From Flavobacterium palustre (GTDB taxonomy: Bacteria; Bacteroidota; Bacteroidia; Flavobacteriales; Flavobacteriaceae), in assembly GCF_014639535.1 (NCBI RefSeq), contig NZ_BMGA01000010.1, positions 1-64,000 of the forward strand: DNA of 64,000 nt. Direction: 5' to 3'. The notes beneath the pieces were generated by a model that was given only the letters and a program-made list of their open reading frames with translations, did no database searches and was not told where the DNA came from. Position 1 is the first letter of the stretch. The number at the start of each line of letters is the position of its first letter. A program made the translations under genes and the position numbers. Below are positions 42,799 through 51,045 of the stretch, piece after piece.

Positions 42799-43668
42799 TT
42801 ATTTACCTTTTGTATCTGAATTACCTTTTTGTGATTTTTTACGATAAAAAGAAGGGTTTTTCCCTGTACTTTGTTTAAATATTCTCGTAAAATGACTTTG
42901 GTCTGAAAAACCCGTCATATAAGCTATTTCAGTAAGCGTATAGGTTGAATTTTGAATAAGAGTTATGGCTTTTTCTATTCGTAATTTTCTAACATAATCT
43001 CCAAAATTAAGGTCGTCAAAATACTTTGAAAATTCTCTTGATAGATAGGAAGGGTTTATTTCCAAATCATTAGATATTTTTTTTAAGTCAAAAGTAAATT
43101 GGGTATCTATTTGATCCTGAATAATTGCTTTTAAATCTTTAACCCAGGCAGGCGTTTTCTTTTTACTTACTTTTTTCTCTTTTAAAAATGTTTGATATAC
43201 TTCGTGTAACAGTTTTTCAAAAGGGCTGTTTTGTAAATGATTTTGCTTGTATAAATGTGTTGCCCAACTGTATAGCGCATCATAAATAACCATTCCGGTT
43301 TTCAAAAGTTCATAATCATCTTTGATATTGTATGAAAGTCCAGCTGAGATTGCCCAAAGTCCAGCAGCTTCTTTTGCTAAATCATGTCTGTCTGTATCTG
43401 CTCCACGAACAATTTCCGCAATTATCAATAGAGCGGGATCAGTAATTTTATGTTTTTTAATGATATAATCAAAAGAGCTTTTGTCCTTATAGTGGGTATA
43501 TTCTACATCAGGCATATCAAACGGAATGGCATCCAAGGCTTTTGCTTTATCTAATACTTCGCTGAATGGAACATAAATAAATTCGGCTTCTTTATCAATA
43601 AACGTCTTTATCAGCCAAGGACAGGCAATTCTATCTATTTTAGGTCTTTCTCTGGTAATCCATTTCAT
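42799..43668 (-). CDS. ChrB-domain / AraC HTH fusion, probable chromate-responsive regulator
   Basis: 289 residues. Residues 1-140 are the ChrB C-terminal domain: MKWITRERPKIDRIACPWLI and DADRHD-type motif GADTDRHDLAKEAAGLWAIS, which carries conserved histidines and a cysteine. Residues ~180-280 are an AraC double HTH (DLKKISNDLEINPSYLSREF; TLTEIAYMTGFSDQSHFTRI). ChrB proteins sense chromate and regulate chr operons; here the sensing domain is joined to an AraC reader instead of the usual winged helix. First gene of the operon running to the SOD. Probably activates or derepresses chrA on chromate exposure. Confidence 0.82.
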   Translation of the reverse strand: MKWITRERPKIDRIACPWLIKTFIDKEAEFIYVPFSEVLDKAKALDAIPFDMPDVEYTHYKDKSSFDYIIKKHKITDPALLIIAEIVRGADTDRHDLAKEAAGLWAISAGLSYNIKDDYELLKTGMVIYDALYSWATHLYKQNHLQNSPFEKLLHEVYQTFLKEKKVSKKKTPAWVKDLKAIIQDQIDTQFTFDLKKISNDLEINPSYLSREFSKYFDDLNFGDYVRKLRIEKAITLIQNSTYTLTEIAYMTGFSDQSHFTRIFKQSTGKNPSFYRKKSQKGNSDTKGK

Positions 43669-43713
43669 CTGTAATTCTTTTTTGGGTACAATTAAAAAGT
43701 TGACAGTTTTAAA

Positions 43714-44370
43714 TTATTTACACGGTTTTTGTTTAATCCTTGCTTTTTCGTTACTAAATTTTTGCCTTTCGTTTCTATCTAATTTTTGTAAAATATAGTT
43801 GTAATCATAGTTTTGACGGTCTAATTCTTTTTGTAAACTATCAAAAGTAACTTGATGTTTGTCTTTTACAGCAGTAGTAATTACAGCAATTTTAGCTTTT
43901 ATTTTATTTTGCTCTGCAATCAAATACAAATAAGTTGCATCCTGATTTAATTTAGATTGCAAAAAAGCTATTTTATTTTTTAAAGGAGTTATTTCACGAA
44001 TATTATTGTTGTCATTTTGTTCTAATTCTTTTTCAAATTCCGGTGTAGAGATATGTCCATAAATATGTTCGTGAGCTTCTGAAATCTTACGACTCTTATT
44101 CAGATATTTAATGTTAATTTCGTTTATCCGATGATTAAGTAATGCTATTTCAGATTGAATCGGTTTTATAATTCGGGTTATCTTTTGATTTATGGAAATC
44201 AATTCTGGATTCAATTGTCTTGAGTTTTGAATGCTCTCTAATCTTACTTTTTCTTTAGTACTTAACCAAGCACATTTTGTTTTTTTATATTCCTGTAGCC
44301 AACTTTTTCGATTGTCAATGCAAGATGTTGCCAATAAAAGTGTAGCCAGAATCCAAATAAATTTATTCAT
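43714..44370 (-). CDS. Coiled-coil lipoprotein, unknown function
   Basis: 218 residues. Lipoprotein signal MNKFIWILATLLLATSC with lipobox Cys17, then a long, strongly charged helical region (LNHRINEINIKYLNKSRKIS; KIAFLQSKLNQDATYLYLIA) predicted as coiled coil, ending in a basic segment. It is 45 bp upstream of the chrB-like gene on the same strand and 31 bp downstream of IS1595. No family recognised; membership of the chr operon is possible but not shown. Confidence 0.6.
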   Translation of the reverse strand: MNKFIWILATLLLATSCIDNRKSWLQEYKKTKCAWLSTKEKVRLESIQNSRQLNPELISINQKITRIIKPIQSEIALLNHRINEINIKYLNKSRKISEAHEHIYGHISTPEFEKELEQNDNNNIREITPLKNKIAFLQSKLNQDATYLYLIAEQNKIKAKIAVITTAVKDKHQVTFDSLQKELDRQNYDYNYILQKLDRNERQKFSNEKARIKQKPCK

Positions 44371-44381
44371 TGATTTTATTT

Positions 44382-45366
44382 TTTGATTGTCCGTTTTTAG
44401 TTATAATCCTGTAATGCTTGCTATTACTAGCCTGTCGAATAATTTTTCTTCAAAATATCTCCTGTTAAGCTTGTAGACAAACTCATTTAGGTATAACTGA
44501 AGATATTTCCCTTTAATTTTATGATAATTCCCTAAGAAATTTCTTTTTTCATTGCTAATTGCGATATGTACCCACTTTAAAGTTTCTGTTGTTGTTTCTT
44601 TATTCGATTTTTCAGTGATATGAATCTCAACATAATCTGCAATATCTATATAGGATGTGCTTTTGTCTGTAAAAAGAATACTTTTTTCAGAAATAGATTC
44701 CTGAATTGTTTCATTAATTTGTTCAGAAGTATGATCTGTTAAAACTTTTGCTTTAAAATACCTGCATTGATTTGATTTTTCTCCTGTTTCAATATCTTCC
44801 AAAACAGTTGATTCAGCCATAATTGCAACATTGGATTTTCCAACAGCACCACGTCCGCGAATTCCTTTCTCCTGTTCTATTTTAGAAGACTCAACAGTAA
44901 AATATCCTTCATCAAATTCAATCATCCCTTCTAAAGTATAACGAGCATCTCGATTGCCCATTGCTTTTCGCAACTTATGCACCATAGACCAAACTGGTTC
45001 GTAGCGTTTCAAACCTAATTGTTTTTGAATTTCTTTGCTTGAAAAACCTTTTTTGGTGGCCGTAAGCAGGAATATCGTTTTGTACCAAATTAAAAAGGAC
45101 AAATTAGAACTTTGCATTATAGTACCACTTCGCAATGAAATTCTGCTCCTGCATTTTTTACATTCATAACTCCATCTACTTTTTATCCAAAAATGATCTT
45201 TGTTTCCACATTTGCATTGAACGCCAATTTTATCTCTCTCTTCCTTAAAATGAAGCCTGCAAGCTTCTTCGCTGCCAAAATTTGCAGTAAAACTGAATAG
45301 ATTCATCCTTTTTTTTATCAAAAATAACACTTTTTCTTTAATTATGATTGATTACGGACAATCAAA
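44382..45366. mobile_element. IS1595-family insertion sequence, 985 bp, intact
   Basis: 13-bp perfect terminal inverted repeats TTTGATTGTCCGT (44382-44394) and ACGGACAATCAAA (45354-45366), flanked on both sides by the 8-bp target duplication TTTTATTT (44374-44381 and 45367-45374). Eight-base duplications are typical for this family. One full transposase gene inside. Confidence 0.9.
44401..45306 (-). CDS. IS1595-family (ISXO2-like) transposase
   Basis: 301 residues from the ATG at 45306 (MNLFSFTANFGSEEACRLHF). N-terminal zinc ribbon with two CxxC pairs (QCKCGNKDHF; YECKKCRSRI), then an HTH (GFSSKEIQKQLGLKRYEPVW) and the ISXO2-like DDE domain beginning at IEFDEGYFTVESSK with the second Asp in LFTDKSTSYIDI and later residues in NFLGNYHKIKGKYLQLYLNE. 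Moves the surrounding IS by cut-and-paste. No frameshift or stop, and fresh target duplications suggest recent insertion. Confidence 0.93.
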   Translation of the reverse strand: MNLFSFTANFGSEEACRLHFKEERDKIGVQCKCGNKDHFWIKSRWSYECKKCRSRISLRSGTIMQSSNLSFLIWYKTIFLLTATKKGFSSKEIQKQLGLKRYEPVWSMVHKLRKAMGNRDARYTLEGMIEFDEGYFTVESSKIEQEKGIRGRGAVGKSNVAIMAESTVLEDIETGEKSNQCRYFKAKVLTDHTSEQINETIQESISEKSILFTDKSTSYIDIADYVEIHITEKSNKETTTETLKWVHIAISNEKRNFLGNYHKIKGKYLQLYLNEFVYKLNRRYFEEKLFDRLVIASITGL

Positions 45367-45448
45367 TTTTATTTTTATCTATTTTCATATAATATAAAGT
45401 TTAATTTAATGCCTGTAATTACAATAATTACAGGCATCAAAAAATTAA

Positions 45449-45694
45449 TTAATGGTCGTGTTTCTCGCCATTTTCGTGTTGGTGGTCGTGCGCTTCTTTT
45501 GTAGCTGTACTATCTTTGCCAACAGTAAATTCTTCTTGGGTAACAGAATCGGTTTCGTGATTCGGATGTGCTGCACCATCTTCGTGTTGATGCGTTCCAT
45601 CTGTGTGATCGTGTCCGTGTTCTTCGGTTTTTTTACCATTACAAGCAGTAAATAACATTCCTGCAACTGCCATTGAAAGCAATAATTTTTTCAT
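45449..45694 (-). CDS. His-rich lipoprotein, probable metal binder
   Basis: 81 residues from the ATG at 45694. Lipoprotein signal MKKLLLSMAVAGMLFTAC, then an acidic, His-rich chain: EEHGHDHTDGTHQHEDGAAH and HDHQHENGEKHDH. About 17 of the mature residues are His. Such surface or periplasmic tails bind zinc, nickel or copper. It lies between IS1595 and a second His-rich exported protein, close to the chr operon. Metal specificity cannot be read from the sequence. Confidence 0.75.
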   Translation of the reverse strand: MKKLLLSMAVAGMLFTACNGKKTEEHGHDHTDGTHQHEDGAAHPNHETDSVTQEEFTVGKDSTATKEAHDHQHENGEKHDH

Positions 45695-45782
45695 TGATTT
45701 TGTTTTTAGAAAGTTGTATATATGAAAATAACTTAAAGCCCAAAAAGGCAATAAGTGTCCTGTAATTCAAATAATGAATAGT

Positions 45783-46181
45783 TTAGCTAAAAATTGTGGG
45801 CGGACCACGAAACTGTAAGGAATGTAAATGGGGAGAAATAAAAATAAGCGGTTCATTATTTCGAACTACTTCATTTTTATTATAATATCCAATTGAATCT
45901 GTAAAAACTGAAGTTGAATTTAGTACAAAGTCTTGATTCGGAACTTCTTTAATGATTTTTACAACCTCTTCTAATTGGCTATTGGAAAAAGTATCTGAAG
46001 AGTGGTTAAAATGAGAAAATAATAATGACAATGGACTTTCATCCGATTGTTCTTCGTGATGATGATGGTGTTTCCCATCGTGATGATGTTCTACTATGTG
46101 GGTATGCGGAAATAAGCTATGTCCTAATTGAATAAAACAAGCTATGAAAAGAAACAATATGTAAATTGACTTTCTATACAT
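45783..46181 (-). CDS. Exported His-rich protein, possible metal binder
   Basis: 132 residues. N-terminal hydrophobic signal MYRKSIYILFLFIACFIQLG followed by a dense His cluster (HTHIVEHHHDGKHHHHHEE), then a soluble region ending in FRGPPTIFS. I chose the internal ATG because it puts the signal peptide first; the frame is open upstream only through non-ATG starts. The final RGPP motif is seen at the end of small Bacteroidota proteins encoded with copper/heavy-metal efflux genes, from memory. Neighbouring His-rich lipoprotein and chr operon support a metal role. Confidence 0.6.
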   Translation of the reverse strand: MYRKSIYILFLFIACFIQLGHSLFPHTHIVEHHHDGKHHHHHEEQSDESPLSLLFSHFNHSSDTFSNSQLEEVVKIIKEVPNQDFVLNSTSVFTDSIGYYNKNEVVRNNEPLIFISPHLHSLQFRGPPTIFS

Positions 46182-46390
46182 TGCAACAAAAGTAAGTAAT
46201 TTTTTCAAAAGTAAATAGAGACAAAAAACAGAAAGCTTAATCATTATCTCTTCGAGTTGTACAAAACTTTCATTTACTTCAAGTATTCCTAAACAAAAAG
46301 TTGCCGATTGATTCATTTCGCTAATTAAGTTTCCAATAACGAGAACATTCTTTTTCGTATGTTGGTAAAAAGACGTTTTACATTTCATAA

Positions 46391-46430
46391 GCCACTCCTT
46401 TGCCAACGCTCAAAAAAAATTACTGTCATG
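46391..46430. repeat. 40-bp direct repeat, right copy
   Basis: Matches 40016-40055 at 37 of 40 positions. The right half also forms the left arm of the first hairpin in the array that follows. Confidence 0.8.
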
Positions 46431-47308
46431 GTTATTGGCTCAATAACCCGTACGCTCCGCAACTCATGCCAGTAATTTTTTCCCCAAAAGCTTCTTTACA
46501 TAATGTGGCATTATAGTGCATCAACAAAATCGCAATCCAAAAGAAGTTACCGTATGCACTATAATAACATTATGTAAAAAAGCCGCACACCCAACGCGCT
46601 TGCCAGTGGCTCCAGGACAACATTTTTTGCAGCTCCCATCGCATCACCCAGCTACAAAAAAATACCGTCCTTCGCCACTGGCTTTAACAATGTGCTGTAT
46701 TTCATTAGAAACTTTAGTGTTATTATTACTATTAACTAAATTTGCGTTAGCTGTTTTTATCTGCTTTGTGCTTAAATAGGAAGTAGTTGCATTGCTTTTG
46801 TAAGTGCTTTATCAATTCCATAGCAATTTCCAGTCTGAATACAGGAAACGGAATATAAACACTAGTTAAGCACCCACAAAACCAAAATCCCCGGCAAGAG
46901 TATTATTTTTTATTTGCCAGAAAAACAGCAGTAATTGCTTTAACGGAAAAGCCGATGCCATACCGTTCCTATTAGTAATAAATCTTACACTATAAGTATC
47001 GTCTTTCTTTCAAGCCTATGGCAGCAGCTTTTCCATTAAACCAATCAGAACATCCCGATAAGCAAATAAAAAATAATACCCTTGCTTGCGCTACTGCCAT
47101 CGCACTAGGTAAGTCTTTGTATTGTTTTTTGAAGATGCTTTACTTTCTATAAGACAACATACTGCTGACTGAAAACTGCCTCTGCCGACTGACTAAAAAA
47201 GCATCCTCAAAAATCAAATAGTAAAAAAGAGTATCAAATTTTTCAGCCGGATAAAAAACGTTTTTATTTTTTGATTTCGGTATTTCCATCCGTCCAAAAA
47301 ATTGGATA
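46413..47308 (+). other. Array of seven long imperfect hairpins; candidate structured ncRNA or DNA structure
   Basis: Consecutive inverted repeats fill nearly the whole stretch. 46413-46483 (AAAAATTACTGTCATG / CATGCCAGTAATTTTT, with inner GGTTATT / AATAACC). 46495-46578 (TTTACATAATG / CATTATGTAAA). 46602-46682 (GCCAGTGGC / GCCACTGGC, extending about 33 bp). 46768-46873 (GTGCTTAA / TTAAGCAC). 46895-47084 (23-bp arms with one mismatch plus an inner 23-bp pairing). 47125-47214 and 47232-47308. No coding frame has credible protein text. A -7 box lies at 46737-46744 and a terminator at 47493-47520, so the right part could be a plus-strand RNA of roughly 770 nt. An oriT or other conjugation-related DNA structure is the alternative. 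Confidence 0.6.
46737..46744 (+). promoter_or_regulatory. Possible promoter within the hairpin region
   Basis: TAAATTTG matches TAnnTTTG; it is placed just before the four downstream hairpins. Confidence 0.35.
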
Positions 47309-47492
47309 CCCTTTCAAGAACTACCCTGCTAAAATCAACATTTATTATTCCAAAATTTCATCCAAACAGACAAGGGAAATTTGATTAGATATTTCAAAAT
47401 AAAAAATAAAAAAAAGAGAGCAAAGCTAAGTTGCAGGTATTCAAAAAAGCAAGTTCAAGCCCTCCGGGTTTCATAAAAAATCTCCACCCTTC

Positions 47493-47520
47493 AACCTGAA
47501 TTTATTTCAGGTTCTTTTTT
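47493..47520 (+). terminator. Terminator after hairpin region
   Basis: AACCTGAA / TTCAGGTT stem followed by C and six T on the plus strand. No plus-strand protein gene precedes it, which supports a noncoding transcript ending here. 47521-47739 holds nothing recognisable. Confidence 0.7.
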
Positions 47521-47739
47521 ATAAACCAATCTCTGCTTTTTAATAGATTCTGGATTAAAAGTCGGGTAGTATTTTTTCTGAAAAACTTGCTTTTTTGAAA
47601 CCTTCCACTTGAAGAACGGCTTTCTTTTTTTTCTTTTTCTTTTGAAAAATTTATTGGTGCAGAGCGTAGCGAGGCACTCAGGTAGTCATCAGAAACAGCA
47701 GGGAAATAAGAAGAAAAGCTAATCTTTAAATCCGAAGCT

Positions 47740-48165
47740 ATGCCAAATTTCATTATCAAAACACACCAAAAAGACACGCTTTACAGCAAACCGCATTTAT
47801 TCATATTAAACAAGGGAATGAACAGCGGTAAACCCCAAAAAGAACCATTTACAAACAGTTTTGTAATCATTTTTCAAAATGAGGAAGATTGTGAGAATAG
47901 TTATTTTGTGGCGTACAGCTTATGGAAAACCAAGTTTTGGCATCCATTTTTAGTAGGTTCGGTTATCCCGTTTTTACGCCTTCAAAATTTTTCGAAAGAA
48001 TTCAATCTAAAAGCCAGTTTGATGATGCAGGAACACGAAGAACATCTCAAACAAGTTGCAGCTTTAAAACTCCTGGAACAAAAAGAAAAACAATTCCACC
48101 AGAATATCAATCTCATTAACGATATGCGTAGGGTGATTTTGTACCGCTACTGCAAGAAAAACTGA
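47740..48165 (+). CDS. Conserved Bacteroidota mobile-element protein, DUF6943-like
   Basis: 141 residues (MPNFIIKTHQKDTLYSKPHL). The central text SFVIIFQNEEDCENSYFVAY, SLWKTKFWHPFLVGSVIPFL is what I recall of the DUF6943 family, frequent in Bacteroidota conjugative elements; the name is from memory. The C-terminal half is a charged helix (LEQKEKQFHQNINLINDMRR). Soluble, with no catalytic motif. With the following small gene it may be a remnant of a conjugative-element accessory region inside the island. Confidence 0.65.
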   Translation: MPNFIIKTHQKDTLYSKPHLFILNKGMNSGKPQKEPFTNSFVIIFQNEEDCENSYFVAYSLWKTKFWHPFLVGSVIPFLRLQNFSKEFNLKASLMMQEHEEHLKQVAALKLLEQKEKQFHQNINLINDMRRVILYRYCKKN

Positions 48166-48190
48166 TTAATTAACTTTTAAAATTACTCCT

Positions 48191-48370
48191 ATGAGCATTT
48201 TTTTATTATTCCAAACAGACAATTGGAAATCAAGAGCATCAAGAGTGTTTTTTGGTGCTTTTGATAGCAGAAACAAAGCTATTGACTTTGCAAAATACAA
48301 CGATTTGTACTGCCATAATTCAGAAGTAGTGGTCGTTGAGGTGGTACTCAATCAATTTGGTGAAATCTAA
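48191..48370 (+). CDS. Small conserved-looking protein, 59 aa
   Basis: Starts ATG at 48191: MSIFLLFQTDNWKSRASRVF, continuing GAFDSRNKAIDFAKYNDLYC and ending VVEVVLNQFGEI. 25 bp after the DUF6943-like gene and followed at once by a terminator, so the two form one transcript. The text is compact and non-repetitive, as expected of a folded alpha/beta mini-protein. Function unknown. Confidence 0.65.
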   Translation: MSIFLLFQTDNWKSRASRVFFGAFDSRNKAIDFAKYNDLYCHNSEVVVVEVVLNQFGEI

Positions 48371-48418
48371 AAACAGTAAAGCCTATTCTTACGATTAGGT
48401 TTTCTGTTTTTTTTTTTA
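48371..48418. terminator. Bidirectional terminator
   Basis: AACAGTAAAGCCTA pairs with TAGGTTTTCTGTT, followed by a long T-run; serves the plus-strand small gene and the convergent minus-strand membrane gene. Confidence 0.8.
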
Positions 48419-48435
48419 GGATATTTACTAAAAGA

Positions 48436-50490
48436 TTATTTCCTTTTTTTAAAGTTCTCTTTTTTTAATAAAATAGAATCAATTTTTTTTGTTGCCAGTG
48501 AATCAATACTTTCGTTAAGTTCTTTTTTAATCACAACTTCAGTTTTTTCATCTGAAATAATAGTATTATAACCAATAGTAGCTAAAACAATGAGAACAAT
48601 AACATAAATATATCCTACCCAGGATCTTATAAAGCCTCTTGTCGCAAATAATATCAACATAACAAAAATTCCTAATGCACAAGCTAATCCAAACATAAAT
48701 AAAATGGATTCGGAAACACTATCCACAAATTTATATGCAGGGATAGAAGATAAAACGAAAGTTATAATCGCTGTAAAAATGGATATGATTTCGATAGATT
48801 TAAAGTCTCTTTTTTCTATTTCTCCTTTTAATTCTTTAATTTCTTCTAAATCTTTACGTATTCTTCTTATAGCATCAATTTGAAATGAAAGACTTTTGAA
48901 TTTTTGTCTTATTTCTGCATATTGCTTTTCTATTTGGTTGTTAACCGCAGGTAATATAAATGACGATGAAATAAATATGAAAGGTAATTCTTTGATTTTA
49001 AATTCAGGGATATTAATTGTACTCTCGTCAAACGGTAGTAAAAAGATATAATTATTATTGATTTTGGACCATTCTTTGTTTAAATAGTATTCATCTAGTT
49101 TTTTTCTGCATTCTGAGGAGATTAGTTCCTCATATTCGTCGAGAAACTTTATGTTGCTTACTTCATCACTCTTTTTATTTAGAATATCTATTAACGCATT
49201 AAGGTACTTGTAGTCTAAAAAGAAATTGTTAATATCTCCTTGTGTTTTGTCTTTTGCTTTGTAATACTCATCCTTGATGGTATGTATATTGTTGTTTTTT
49301 TCTAAAAAAGATGAAAACGCGTTATTTACGGCATAATTTTTAATGATATTAAGAGAATATCTATCGTAAAAATTGTCGGTATTTTCACTTTTTTTACTTA
49401 ATAAAAACTTGCTGATTTCGGTTAACTTCGAATAATTTCTGTTAACGTCCTTATAATACTTTATAAGTTGATGTAGTTGAAGAAATTTAAGATCTTCAAA
49501 TTCATTATTTTTAAATTGTTTTATTCTACGTTCAGTCTTATGCTGCCATGGAGAAAATAATTCATAATGTGAATCTATAATATTAGTCCAGTATATTATA
49601 TCTGGATTTGTTGTACTATAATCTTGTATAGTATTGGTGTTTCCATCAACTGAAAAATGGACGGCTGTATTTTCTTGTTGTTTCCTGGCTGTCCATTTAT
49701 ATTCTAAATATTCTATTTTAAACTTTAGAACTTTAGTAATAGTGTCAAATTCGAATAAATCTATTTCTTCAATAGCTTTTTCTATTTTAAACAATCCTTC
49801 AAATTGTCTGTCTTCACTTGAAAAAAAATGATCATAAAATGATAACTCAAGATTGTTTACAAAATATTTACATAGGTTTTCGGAATGATCTGAAAGTGTG
49901 GCTTTATGGTATTCTTTTCTAATTTGTTGATTAAATGAAAACACATAATCAACTTTGTCTGTAGAATATTCATTTTCAATCCCCTTTATAAAAGTCTTGT
50001 AAAATGTACAGCCTATTTTTATTGCTGATATGAATTCAGAAATTTTTGTTTGTAATTCTCTATGAAAAGAATTTGTATAATTTAAGGTGTCTGATAGTCT
50101 ATTCTCAACAATGTCAATTTCATTTTTTAAATTCTTGTTATAAATATACTCACCTGAAAGGAGTGAATAATTTAGTAACTTATATAGATTACTAAGTGTA
50201 GTGTCTGAATCTTGAAAGTAAATGTCTTTTTGAACTGATAGCGATGAAACAATTTCTTCTTTATCGTCTTGAGATAATTTTTTAGTTAATTCTTCAGTTA
50301 CTTCTAGAGATTCATTTGTGTCATTTGGAACTTCATTATCAGGTTCATCTATATTATCAAATAACCAAGAGGTACTTGATTTGTCAGATTCCTCAAGACC
50401 CGAAATCTCGTGAAAAACTGTATTAATATCTTTGGAGTTCTGCTCAAAAACCTCAATGATTGAACATATTTTAATAGCATAATTCTCCAT
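48436..50490 (-). CDS. Large membrane-anchored protein paired with a Panacea-domain protein
   Basis: 684 residues. The N-terminal ~540 residues are soluble, highly charged and helical with no recognised domain. A coiled-coil segment (FQIDAIRRIRKDLEEIKELK) leads to a C-terminal membrane region with three or four helices (IISIFTAIITFVLSSIPAYK; ILFMFGLACALGIFVMLILF; IYVIVLIVLATIGYNTIIS) and a Lys-rich tail. It follows the Panacea gene by 9 bp on the same strand. In PanAT toxin-antitoxin systems the Panacea protein neutralises varied toxins, including membrane-acting ones, so this may be a toxin or phage-triggered membrane effector. No homologue is recognised by eye. Confidence 0.6.
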   Translation of the reverse strand: MENYAIKICSIIEVFEQNSKDINTVFHEISGLEESDKSSTSWLFDNIDEPDNEVPNDTNESLEVTEELTKKLSQDDKEEIVSSLSVQKDIYFQDSDTTLSNLYKLLNYSLLSGEYIYNKNLKNEIDIVENRLSDTLNYTNSFHRELQTKISEFISAIKIGCTFYKTFIKGIENEYSTDKVDYVFSFNQQIRKEYHKATLSDHSENLCKYFVNNLELSFYDHFFSSEDRQFEGLFKIEKAIEEIDLFEFDTITKVLKFKIEYLEYKWTARKQQENTAVHFSVDGNTNTIQDYSTTNPDIIYWTNIIDSHYELFSPWQHKTERRIKQFKNNEFEDLKFLQLHQLIKYYKDVNRNYSKLTEISKFLLSKKSENTDNFYDRYSLNIIKNYAVNNAFSSFLEKNNNIHTIKDEYYKAKDKTQGDINNFFLDYKYLNALIDILNKKSDEVSNIKFLDEYEELISSECRKKLDEYYLNKEWSKINNNYIFLLPFDESTINIPEFKIKELPFIFISSSFILPAVNNQIEKQYAEIRQKFKSLSFQIDAIRRIRKDLEEIKELKGEIEKRDFKSIEIISIFTAIITFVLSSIPAYKFVDSVSESILFMFGLACALGIFVMLILFATRGFIRSWVGYIYVIVLIVLATIGYNTIISDEKTEVVIKKELNESIDSLATKKIDSILLKKENFKKRK

Positions 50491-50499
50491 TAATAGAGG

Positions 50500-51045
50500 T
50501 TAGTTGTTGAGGTGAAAAAATTTTTCTTCTGCTTTAATTATTTCTGAAGGAATAAATTCTCGGAGTGTGTAATTTTTTTTTGCTTTTGCAAAAAAATATC
50601 TCCATGAATACCATGAATGACTTAATTCTACTAAATCAAAAGCATTCATTTTTATGAGATTTGGATTTATAGTCTTTAAAACTCCAATAGACGTATCTAT
50701 TTTTGTTCTTGAGTCAATGTTGATTTCTGTAACTTCAAAATCTGGTAGTATGGTAGTTTTTGTATTGTCAATACTTATTCTGCGGAGTCTTTTATTCTTA
50801 ATTGCAAAATAAATATCACTCTCAACATGACCATATGGCATAGCTACTATATTATCAAAGACATCATCTAGTAAGGTATTTTGTGAGTTTTTGGTAGTAC
50901 CTACAGCAGATACAAAGAAAAGTAGTTTAAGAGCTTTCAATACACTAATATCATTGTTTTCGCTTCCGTTATTTAAACTTTTATTCCATTCAAGAAGTTT
51001 AAATACAAGATATTCAAATGCGTCTATTTTTTTTTGCTCTTTCAT
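50500..51045 (-). CDS. Panacea-domain (DUF4065 / SocA-like) putative antitoxin
   Basis: 181 residues, soluble. The text VLKALKLLFFVSAVG, IVAMPYGHVESDIYFAIKN and DLVELSHSWYSWRYFFAKAK followed by EFIPSEIIKAEEKFF reproduces the Panacea pattern (KLLYFA ... YGPV..VY ... LVELSH..SW..A ... I..EI). Panacea proteins are antitoxins of PanAT systems or proteolysis adaptors such as SocA. It is the first gene of a two-gene operon with the 684-residue membrane protein. The arrangement antitoxin-then-effector fits a toxin-antitoxin or defence pair; the partner type appears new to me. Confidence 0.7.
   Translation of the reverse strand: MKEQKKIDAFEYLVFKLLEWNKSLNNGSENNDISVLKALKLLFFVSAVGTTKNSQNTLLDDVFDNIVAMPYGHVESDIYFAIKNKRLRRISIDNTKTTILPDFEVTEINIDSRTKIDTSIGVLKTINPNLIKMNAFDLVELSHSWYSWRYFFAKAKKNYTLREFIPSEIIKAEEKFFHLNN

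Noticed and set aside
40016-46430. The 40-bp repeats as attachment sites of a nested integrative element
   Set aside because: No integrase lies between them, the copies differ at three sites, and one copy is part of a hairpin arm. Recombination or duplication is a simpler explanation.
46516-46779. 87-codon plus-strand frame in the hairpin region
   Set aside because: The composition is odd, and it crosses two long hairpins and the -7 box. The inverted repeats explain the sequence better than a protein does. A second frame there reads open as well, as happens in GC-balanced palindromic DNA.
46413-47308. Integron attC array as explanation for the serial hairpins
   Set aside because: No cassettes with genes lie between the hairpins, no GTTRRRY core at the boundaries, and no integron integrase in the window.
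46413-47490. Group II intron
   Set aside because: Several stem-loops exist but I cannot find a domain V-like AGC/GUUC hairpin or any intron-encoded reverse transcriptase.
47502-47777. 91-codon minus-strand frame beside the DUF6943-like gene
   Set aside because: Low-complexity Lys/Ser text, overlaps the start of a well-formed plus-strand gene and a terminator; no sign of coding selection.
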